DNA from: Rhizobium gallicum bv. gallicum R602sp
Lineage (GTDB): Bacteria > Pseudomonadota > Alphaproteobacteria > Rhizobiales > Rhizobiaceae
DNA: 64,000 nt
Assembly (NCBI RefSeq): GCF_000816845.1
Contig: NZ_CP006877.1
Span: forward strand, 1,183,501 to 1,247,500
Direction: 5' to 3'
Below, in pieces: positions 58,061 to 64,000 of the stretch. Under the pieces are notes generated by a model. It did no database searches. It saw only the letters and a program-made list of their open reading frames with translations, and was not told the origin of the DNA. Each line of letters begins with the position of its first letter. The first letter of the stretch is position 1. Position numbers and translations under genes: made by a program.

Positions 58061-58365
58061 GGAGGTGATCCTGGCAACAATTGAGGTGGCGGTTATGAAA
58101 GCGATTGGTGCGATACTGCTGAAATCAATGCGAGTTTATGGTTTTCAAAAGATTAAGAGTTGAAATGTTCAAGCAAACATTTTTGGGCACATCTGTTTTA
58201 TGCTAATTTTTTGTGCAACTGTGCGCCGTAATGCGGGAGAACTGGATGCGCCGGCGCCTTTTTTCGCTTTTGGACTGTTCTTCGAGCGCAGCCCCTGCCA
58301 CAGTCAGGTTGCGTCGAGTCTGACGTATCTCCCCGCTTCAAATAACTGGCGCACGAGTTTCTGAC
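58061..58365. promoter_or_regulatory. Divergent intergenic region
   Basis: 305 bases between the chemoreceptor-like gene and the EamA transporter gene. The part 58135-58215 is AT-rich (TTTTCAAAAGATTAAGAG, ATTTTTTGTGC) and likely promoter-bearing. No gene or clear repeat was seen. Confidence 0.45.
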
Positions 58366-59304
58366 ATGCAGTCGGCTTTCGAAAACCCGATGAGAGGAAT
58401 CCTGATGAAGGTCTCATCGGTGGTGGTCTTTCTCGGCATGCAGACCTTCATCAAGCTCGCCGGTTCCGATGTCGCGCCGGGGCAGGTGACCTTCTATCGC
58501 TCCTTCTTCGCGCTCTTCCCGATCATGGGTTATCTTGCTTATCGCCGACAGTTGCGGGCGGCCTTCCATACGGCAAATCCGATTGGCCATCTAAAGCGGG
58601 GCACGATCGGCATCCTTTCCATGGGCTTCGGGTTTTACGGCCTCCTGCATCTGCCGCTGCCGGAGGCGATTGCGCTCGGCTATGCGACACCCTTGGTCGC
58701 GGTCATTTTCGCGGCAGTCTTCCTCGGGGAGACAGTTAGAATATACCGTTGGAGTGCGGTTTTCTTCGGTATCATTGGCGTTGCCATCGTCTCATGGCCC
58801 AAGCTTACGCTGTTCAGGCAGGGCGGCATGGAGGCAGAGCAGGGGGTCGGGGCGTTGTGCGTCCTGATGTCCGCCGTGCTTGCCGGCATGGCGATGATCC
58901 AGGTCCGCAAGCTCGTCGAAGAGGAAAGGACGGCGACGATCGTTCTCTATTTTTCGATGATCGCCTCGATCTTCTCGCTCGCGACGCTGCCGTTCGGCTG
59001 GGCCTTGCTCGATCTCAACACGAAGTCTCTGCTGGTCTGCGCAGGCTTTTGCGGTGGCATCGGACAAATCCTTTTGACGGAGAGCTACCGTCACGCTGAT
59101 GTGTCGACAGTGGCGCCGTTCGAATACACGTCGATCCTGCTTGGCGGCATTGTCGCCTATTTCGTGTTTGGCGATGTCCCGGGGGTCCATATGATGATCG
59201 GAACGGCGATTGTGATCGCAGCCGGCATATTCATCATCTACCGCGAGCATCAACTCGGGTTGGAACGCCGCAAAGCCCGCAAAGCCGGTACGCCGCAGCC
59301 CTGA
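58366..59304 (+). CDS. EamA/DMT family transporter
   Basis: A 312-residue protein with ten hydrophobic helices in two EamA halves. FYRSFFALFPIMGYLAYRRQ, LPLPEAIALGYATPLVAVIFAAVFLGE and DVSTVAPFEYTSILLGGIVAYFVFGDVP are the family signatures. Such transporters move amino acids, riboflavin or other small metabolites; the substrate cannot be read from the sequence. Start ATG 58366. It is monocistronic. Confidence 0.9.
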   Translation: MQSAFENPMRGILMKVSSVVVFLGMQTFIKLAGSDVAPGQVTFYRSFFALFPIMGYLAYRRQLRAAFHTANPIGHLKRGTIGILSMGFGFYGLLHLPLPEAIALGYATPLVAVIFAAVFLGETVRIYRWSAVFFGIIGVAIVSWPKLTLFRQGGMEAEQGVGALCVLMSAVLAGMAMIQVRKLVEEERTATIVLYFSMIASIFSLATLPFGWALLDLNTKSLLVCAGFCGGIGQILLTESYRHADVSTVAPFEYTSILLGGIVAYFVFGDVPGVHMMIGTAIVIAAGIFIIYREHQLGLERRKARKAGTPQP

Positions 59305-59339
59305 TCGGATCAAGGCAGAAAAGCCGCCTGCCGATTGTC

Positions 59340-59355
59340 CAACCCGGCCGGGTTG
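59340..59355. repeat. 16-base perfect palindrome
   Basis: CAACCCGGCCGGGTTG, without spacer, lies 35 bases after the transporter stop. It lacks a T-run. It could be a weak terminator hairpin or a protein-binding site. Confidence 0.5.
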
Positions 59356-59516
59356 CACTGGCGAAATTTAAGGATACCAATCGGCCCCCAAATATGGTTT
59401 CTAAATATGACGAAACTTCATTTATTCAAAGCCTTGCATGTCTGATTGGCCGCTGATGCCGGATCCTGGTCCAAGTGCTTAGCTGCTGCGAACGCTGGCT
59501 TGCGAGCGGGACGCCC

Positions 59517-60407
59517 ATGAAATTTACGGCAGAAGAACTGGCGCGGCACCCTGATTTTCTGCTCAGCATCCGTCATCTGGCCGGGGCTCTGCGCGGCATG
59601 TTCCAAGCCGGTCCGCGCCTTGCCCGTCTGCTCACCTCCCACCAGCGCTGGCTCCTCACGCAGACCGCCTATGCGCTCGCCATGCAGTACGATCCTGGCG
59701 ATCCCTCTTCGGGGCTTTCCGCAGTTTCGCTGACGACGCTGATAACACGACACAAGGTCGCGAGCCGCAACACGGTTTTGAACTTCATCGAAGAGCTCTT
59801 CACCTATCGCTTCATCACCCATGCACCGGGTGAAGAGCGCCGCCGCCCGCGTCATTTCGAACCGGCCGAAGTCAGCAATCAGGCAATGTACGGCTGGCTT
59901 CTCGCCAATCTCGCCGCCCTCGACATGTTGGACCACGGCGATCGCGCCGGCTGCCTGCAGGCCCATCCAGAGCTCCTTCGGATTGCCCAGCCGCTCGTTG
60001 CCCGCGGCTGCCTCGAAGATGCGGCCTGGCGGGAGCCGCCGGAGCCAATTGCGCTCTTTCTTTGGACGGAAGCGGGCGGTCTGGTCGTGGACCATCTCAT
60101 GGCTCGAATTGACCTTAATGGTGGCGACACGGAAAGGTTCGATGTCGGCCGCGTCGAAACGCGCAATCTGGCCGGCGATTTCATGATGTCGCGAACGCAC
60201 CTCCAGCGCCTCTTTGCAAAGGCGGTGCAACAAGGCTGCCTTGGCTGGTACGACGAGCCCAGGAAGACGCAGTTATGGGTGTCGCGCGATTTCGTCAGGG
60301 AATATTGCAGCTGGCAAGCTGTCAAGTTTGCCTATGTCGAGGACGCCTTTGACGTTGCCCGGGCAAGGCTGGAATGCGTGCCGGCCAAAATGCTGGCGCA
60401 AGCTTAA
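59517..60407 (+). CDS. Unrecognised protein, possibly winged-helix
   Basis: A 296-residue soluble protein of no family I recognise. LTTLITRHKVASRNTVLNFIEELFTYRFITHAPG (about 76-110) reads like a winged-helix DNA-binding segment, and a second such region may lie at MMSRTHLQRLFAKAVQQGCLGWYDEPRKTQLWVSRDFV. Start at ATG 59517 (MKFTAEELARHPDF); the upstream frame is leader. It overlaps a tiny convergent gene by four bases. It could be a transcriptional regulator, with no target evident. Confidence 0.65.
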   Translation: MKFTAEELARHPDFLLSIRHLAGALRGMFQAGPRLARLLTSHQRWLLTQTAYALAMQYDPGDPSSGLSAVSLTTLITRHKVASRNTVLNFIEELFTYRFITHAPGEERRRPRHFEPAEVSNQAMYGWLLANLAALDMLDHGDRAGCLQAHPELLRIAQPLVARGCLEDAAWREPPEPIALFLWTEAGGLVVDHLMARIDLNGGDTERFDVGRVETRNLAGDFMMSRTHLQRLFAKAVQQGCLGWYDEPRKTQLWVSRDFVREYCSWQAVKFAYVEDAFDVARARLECVPAKMLAQA

Positions 60408-60553
60408 AGCGCGATCGCCGCGATTTCTTTGACCAGCGGGCCTGGCTCTGCGGTGGAAAGCTCGCGCTGATACTCCCTCGCGGCGCAGACGGCAGCGCGG
60501 ATATGCTCGATCGTGTCGATATTGCGCAGAAGCGAAACGAGTACTGCAGACAT
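60404..60553 (-). CDS. Very small protein (49 residues) of unknown function
   Basis: Encodes MSAVLVSLLRNIDTIEHIRA, then AVCAAREYQRELSTAEPGPLVKEIAAIAL. It is mostly helical with heptad-like hydrophobics. GGAG lies 7 bases before the ATG. The stop overlaps the convergent gene's stop by 4 bases. It follows the next small gene upstream (60596-60787) by 42 bases on the same strand, suggesting a two-gene unit. The family is not recognised. Confidence 0.6.
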   Translation of the reverse strand: MSAVLVSLLRNIDTIEHIRAAVCAAREYQRELSTAEPGPLVKEIAAIAL

Positions 60554-60595
60554 CAAAAAACTCCGATCGCGCGCCCGGGCCGGGCCGCGCTCATC

Positions 60596-60787
60596 TCAGT
60601 ATTCCTGGAAATCCACGAAGATTGCGGAGGGCCGCGTCGTGCGGCCGCCGATGCCGGTCCCGCGGGCGATCATCTGCTCGTTGGTCGCAAAGCCCAAGCG
60701 GCTGTAGCCTTGCGTGGTGCGAGCCGGATCACTCGCCAGGCGGAGGGTTTCAAACCCGCAGTGTATAGGACGAAAACTTGCGTTCAT
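60596..60787 (-). CDS. Small protein of unknown function
   Basis: A 63-residue protein beginning MNASFRPIHCGFETLRLASD and continuing PARTTQGYSRLGFATNEQMIARGTGIGGRTTRPSAIFVDF. It has no signal or membrane helix. Start at ATG 60787 with AAGG just upstream; an AT-rich ATATATAC near 60825 could be its -10 region. It reads like a rhizobial small conserved protein but I cannot name the family. Together with the 49-residue gene it appears to form a small operon. Confidence 0.6.
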   Translation of the reverse strand: MNASFRPIHCGFETLRLASDPARTTQGYSRLGFATNEQMIARGTGIGGRTTRPSAIFVDFQEY

Positions 60788-60920
60788 TGCCTTGGTTCCT
60801 GTCAGATTCCTCCCAAGACAGGGTATATATTGCAGTGCAGCATCGATTCTGCAATGCGCCAAAATAGGATACAGCCATGCGACAAATGCATGGGTGGTTT
60901 CATGAAAACTTAATATTTGT

Positions 60921-61796
60921 CTATTTTCTAATCAGTTCGAGCGACTTAAGCCGTGCCTGAAACGCCAGGAGATCACTCCAAGCCAGCCGCTTGTTGATCG
61001 GCGCGGTCAGGAGATCCTGCGGGTGTAGCGTTGCGATTGCCGGTATCGTCAGCGGCCCGGCACCGATCTCTTTCCACTGCCCGCGCAGGCCGTGGATGGT
61101 GTCGCTCTCGCCGAAGAAGAAGCGGGCGGCGAAATTGCCGAACAGCAGGATTACCTTCGGTTCGGCAAGCGCGATCTGGCGTTCGATGAAGGGACGGCAG
61201 ATTTCCATCTCGGCGACAGAGGCGACACGGTTGCCTGGCGGACGCCAAGGAATGACCTGCGTCAGAAGAATGCCGTCCCGATCAAGCCCAATGGCCGCCA
61301 GCATCCTGTTGAGAAGTTCTCCCCCGCGCCCGGCAAAAGGCGTGCCCTCGCGGTCGTCGTCGGCGCCAGGTGCCGACCCGATCACCATAATGCCGCTTGC
61401 AGCGTTGCCCGTCGCAAAGATCGTCGAACGCGCACTGTGCTTGAGATTGCAGCCGTTGAAGGCCTCGATCGCGGTCTTGAGCTCTCCGAGCGAACGCGCA
61501 CTCTCGGCCGCAAAGCGCGCGTGCTGCACGGCTTCGCCATCAGGAATGGCAGGCTGAGGTCGAGGGGCTGCGCGCTCAGCCGGCGCTGCGGCTTGACGTT
61601 GCGCCACCGCTGGCCGCTCGGGCTGGGTCGGGCTTTGCGGAGGAGCAGCGGCGTTGGCCCGCGCCGCCTTCATCGCCTCGAACTCGGCGAAGCGGTCGAC
61701 TGCCTCCTCCTCCAGCAGCCATTCGACGCCGGCTTGTGCATGGAAATGCAGAAGCGCGGCAAGCTCGGCCGGGGAAAGTTCGTTGACGGAAACCAT
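60921..61796 (-). CDS. Uracil-DNA glycosylase family 4-like protein
   Basis: A 291-residue protein. The C-terminal 190 residues carry the family 4/5 fold: VIGSAPGADDDREGTPFAGRGGELLNRML (motif A region, 138-166), VIPWRPPGNR (181-190) and LHPQDLL. Two of the four Fe-S cluster Cys of family 4 are replaced (F113 and W184 in place of Cys; C116 and C200 retained), so a cluster is unlikely. The usual GEAPG is GSAPG, losing the acidic residue. The N-terminal 90 residues are an Ala/Pro-rich linker. Confidence 0.82.
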   Translation of the reverse strand: MVSVNELSPAELAALLHFHAQAGVEWLLEEEAVDRFAEFEAMKAARANAAAPPQSPTQPERPAVAQRQAAAPAERAAPRPQPAIPDGEAVQHARFAAESARSLGELKTAIEAFNGCNLKHSARSTIFATGNAASGIMVIGSAPGADDDREGTPFAGRGGELLNRMLAAIGLDRDGILLTQVIPWRPPGNRVASVAEMEICRPFIERQIALAEPKVILLFGNFAARFFFGESDTIHGLRGQWKEIGAGPLTIPAIATLHPQDLLTAPINKRLAWSDLLAFQARLKSLELIRK

Positions 61797-61853
61797 ACGG
61801 CGACCTTAGCGAAGTGGCAGCAGCAATGAAAGGGCGGGTACCGTGCTCTGCGG

Positions 61854-63146
61854 CTATTGCACAGTCCATTGCGCGATGTCGTCGCGTTCGCCGATCAGGG
61901 CAAGCCCGTGGGCAATGGAGAGAAGCTCGCCGCCGGTCTCGATCTTGCCGGCGTCGAAGCGTTCGGTGAAGATGCGACGGACGGCAGGCACGAAGGATGT
62001 GCCGCCGGTCAGAAAGACCTTGTCGATGTCGCCGGGCTTGGTCTCTGTCTTCTCCAGAACGTCGTCCAGCGCGCCTTCGATACGAGCCAGATCCTCCGCG
62101 ATCCAGCTTTCGAAGTCCTTCCGTCGAATGATGCGATGGCCGCCGCGGCCGAGCGGGCCGAAATCGAATGGTGCTTCGTCTGCCGAAGACAGTGCCATCT
62201 TGGTGGCCGAGATCGCCTGATAGAGCGGATAGCCCTCGTCGTGATCGACGAGATCGATGAAGGTTTCGAGCTTCTCCGGCTCGAGCGCCGTGCGGACCAG
62301 TTTCCTCAGGTCCTCGAATTCGCGCGAGGTCTTGAAGATCGAAAGCTGGTTCCAGCGGCCGAAGCTCGAATAATAGTTCGACGGCACCTCAAGGATCTTG
62401 TCGAAGCTCTTGAAATGACTCCCCTTGCCGATCTGCGGCGCGACGATGTTGTCGATCATCCGGTAGTCGAAATGATCGCCCGCGACGCCGACGCCCGAAT
62501 GGCCGACCGGCGTTGCCGTCAGCTTGCCGGCAACGGTTTCGAAGCGGATCAGCGAATAGTCCGTCGTGCCCCCACCGAAATCGGCAACGAGCACCGTCGC
62601 GTCCGACTTCAGGTTCTGCGCGAAGTAGAAGGCGGCGGCAACCGGTTCGTAGACGTAATGGATTTCCGGAAAGCCGAAGCGCAAGAGCGCTTTGTTGTAG
62701 CGTTCGGTTGCAAGCGCCGGATCGGGATTGGCGCCGGCGAAGTGCACCGGCCGCCCTGTCACGATGCGCGTCACATCCCTCGACCAGTTTTCGCCCGCAT
62801 AGGCGCGCAGCCGCCGGATGAAGACGTCCATCAGGTCTTCGAAGCTGTGGCGCTTGGCAAAGATCAGCGTGCCCTGGAAGAGGGGGCTTGCCGCGAAGGT
62901 CTTGATCGACTGGAGGAAGCGGCAGTCGCCGGGATTGTCGATGAACTGGCGGATTGCCGCATGCCCGGCCTCGACCTTCAGGGCCGATGTGCCGAGCTGC
63001 GGATCCTTCATGAAGGAAAGCGCCGTGCGCATGCTGTCGGCCGTGCCTTCAGCGCTGGTGAACGCCATGGAATGCGTCGTCCCGCCATTGGCCGTTGCGA
63101 GAACCGTATTCGTCGTGCCGAAGTCGAAACCCAGCGCCTGAGCCAT
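61854..63146 (-). CDS. Hsp70-family (YegD-like) ATPase
   Basis: A 430-residue protein with only the actin-like ATPase fold: phosphate-1 loop GFDFGTTNTVLA (6-17), phosphate-2 loop VADFGGGTTDYSLI (about 197-210) and adenosine motif VFLTGGTSFVPAVRRIF (about 377-393). It lacks the Hsp70 substrate-binding domain, like YegD. Substrate and partner are unknown. It lies upstream of the glycosylase gene on the same strand, with 57 bases between, so co-transcription is possible. Confidence 0.9.
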   Translation of the reverse strand: MAQALGFDFGTTNTVLATANGGTTHSMAFTSAEGTADSMRTALSFMKDPQLGTSALKVEAGHAAIRQFIDNPGDCRFLQSIKTFAASPLFQGTLIFAKRHSFEDLMDVFIRRLRAYAGENWSRDVTRIVTGRPVHFAGANPDPALATERYNKALLRFGFPEIHYVYEPVAAAFYFAQNLKSDATVLVADFGGGTTDYSLIRFETVAGKLTATPVGHSGVGVAGDHFDYRMIDNIVAPQIGKGSHFKSFDKILEVPSNYYSSFGRWNQLSIFKTSREFEDLRKLVRTALEPEKLETFIDLVDHDEGYPLYQAISATKMALSSADEAPFDFGPLGRGGHRIIRRKDFESWIAEDLARIEGALDDVLEKTETKPGDIDKVFLTGGTSFVPAVRRIFTERFDAGKIETGGELLSIAHGLALIGERDDIAQWTVQ

Positions 63147-63279
63147 GCCCGCACCTCTTCATGCCGATTGTGATTGAGACCGGAGCCTTGCTCCGCATGA
63201 AGGACGCACGCGCGCCCAAAATTTAGGAGGGCGCGTGATGCCATAGAGGGGCGACACATTCAAGAGGGAAGGCGTCGGG

Positions 63280-63440
63280 CGTTGTGCCAATCTGGTGGTG
63301 GCCCCCCATCCGCCTTGCCGGCGCCTTCTTCCCGTAGTCGCGGCGAAGGCGATATGCCCCGCTCGCTTGCCCACTTCTCCAACGTCGAGCGAGGCGCGTC
63401 CGCATCTCCCCGCAGGCGGGAGAGGGTTGGGGTGAGAAGC
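63280..63440. repeat. RIME-like intergenic element
   Basis: The gap 63147-63465 (319 bases) has no convincing gene. It contains CCCCCCATCCGCCTTGCCGGC (about 63302-63322), an imperfect palindrome CCTTCTTCCCG ... CGGCGAAGGCG, and TCTCCC ... GGGAGA (63405-63423) followed by GGGTTGGGGTGAG. The same word types occur at 680-965 and 31884-32060. The classification is by resemblance. Confidence 0.6.
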
Positions 63441-63465
63441 AATGCGCGAAAGCCCGACCGAAAGA

Positions 63466-64000
63466 TCACTCCGCCGCGATCGCCGTCGGCTCCTCTTCGT
63501 CCGGCACCGCTTCCTTTCGCTGCCAAAGCCTCTGAAGCCAGCTGTTCAGCCGGCCCATCTCGATGAAGATAACCGGCGTGATGAAGAGCGTCAGAGCCTG
63601 GGAAACGACGAGGCCGCCGACGACGGCGACACCCAAGGGCTGGCGCAGCTCGGAGCTGGCACCGGTGCCGAGCGCGATCGGAAGGGCGCCGAGAAGCGCA
63701 CAGAAGGTCGTCATCATGATCGGCCGGAAGCGCCGCACGCAGGCCTCGTGAATGGCCTCCACCGGCGACATCGATGTGGAGCGCAGGTTCTCCAGCGCCA
63801 CGTCGATCATCATGATCGCGTTCTTCTTCACGATGCCGATCAGCATCAGGAGGCCGATGAGCGCGATGATCGAGAGGTCGAAACCCATCACCTTCAGAGC
63901 CAAGAGCGCGCCCAGGGCGGCGGCCGGAAGGCCGGACAGAATGGTGAGCGGGTGGATGAAGCTCTCGTAGAGAACCCCGAGGACCACATAGATCGTCAGC
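63466..64000 (-). CDS. RND multidrug efflux permease, C-terminal part (partial)
   Basis: The frame is open to the window edge, so only the last 177 or so residues are present. [56 protein letters not shown] and [42 protein letters not shown] are the last membrane block of AcrB/MdtB/MdtC-type inner-membrane pumps, including the conserved Lys/Asn pair of the proton relay region. The acidic tail ([15 protein letters not shown]) is unexceptional. The substrate cannot be inferred. Confidence 0.93.
   Translation of the reverse strand, partial: LTIYVVLGVLYESFIHPLTILSGLPAAALGALLALKVMGFDLSIIALIGLLMLIGIVKKNAIMMIDVALENLRSTSMSPVEAIHEACVRRFRPIMMTTFCALLGALPIALGTGASSELRQPLGVAVVGGLVVSQALTLFITPVIFIEMGRLNSWLQRLWQRKEAVPDEEEPTAIAAE

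Overview
The window is chromosomal DNA of an alphaproteobacterium of the order Hyphomicrobiales, most like the Sinorhizobium/Ensifer group. The basis is high GC with strong GC3 coding bias, a mucR/ros zinc-finger regulator, the feuN-feuP-feuQ locus, a cycHJKL-type cytochrome c maturation operon followed by degP, a two-component pair, glnE and a PleC-type kinase, and rhizobial-type intergenic repeats. These assignments rest on family recognition by eye, not on database searches. No rRNA, tRNA or CRISPR array was seen.

Left part (1-13400). The 3' end of a multi-subunit cation/proton antiporter operon (AB fusion, then C, D, E, F, G) has a repeat element wedged between C and D. After a 430-base AT-rich leader comes mucR. 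Then follows a probable accessory block: an ornithine-cyclodeaminase-like gene, a cysteine hydrolase, a thioredoxin-reductase-like flavoprotein and an Rrf2 regulator, with a 33-base palindrome in the divergent promoter. Three small genes of unknown function, sufE and a DUF5330 gene lead to a DivJ-like histidine kinase that overlaps a peptidoglycan-binding-domain gene.

Middle part (13400-34000). This is a patchwork of mostly monocistronic genes: a small secreted Cys-rich protein, a PhyH-like dioxygenase, an RTX protein, a methyltransferase, a porin with a structured leader, two TetR regulators flanking an 11-base tandem repeat, a cytoplasmic chemoreceptor, DUF1491, DUF2336 and DUF1254/DUF1214 proteins, a class A penicillin-binding protein, a YcgN protein, an endolysin-like hydrolase, a Dabb protein and an MFS transporter. 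Several very small genes and two gene remnants (HigA-like and SDR-like) lie here.

Right part (34000-64000). The first half is core physiology: feuNPQ (osmoadaptation and cyclic glucan export signalling), a lipoprotein, ccmI-E-F-H, a class III cyclase with TPRs, YHS and ankyrin periplasmic proteins, degP with an OmpR/EnvZ-type pair, glnE, pleC and pepN. After pepN come a minimal chemoreceptor-like protein, an EamA transporter, an unrecognised gene, two small tandem genes, a family-4-like uracil-DNA glycosylase with altered key residues, a DnaK-like ATPase, another repeat element and the 3' end of an RND efflux pump.

Taken together, envelope and cell-cycle functions dominate: DivJ-like and PleC-like kinases (expected to act oppositely on DivK), FeuPQ, DegP and its neighbouring two-component system, a PBP, peptidoglycan-binding and endolysin-like proteins, and cytochrome c maturation.
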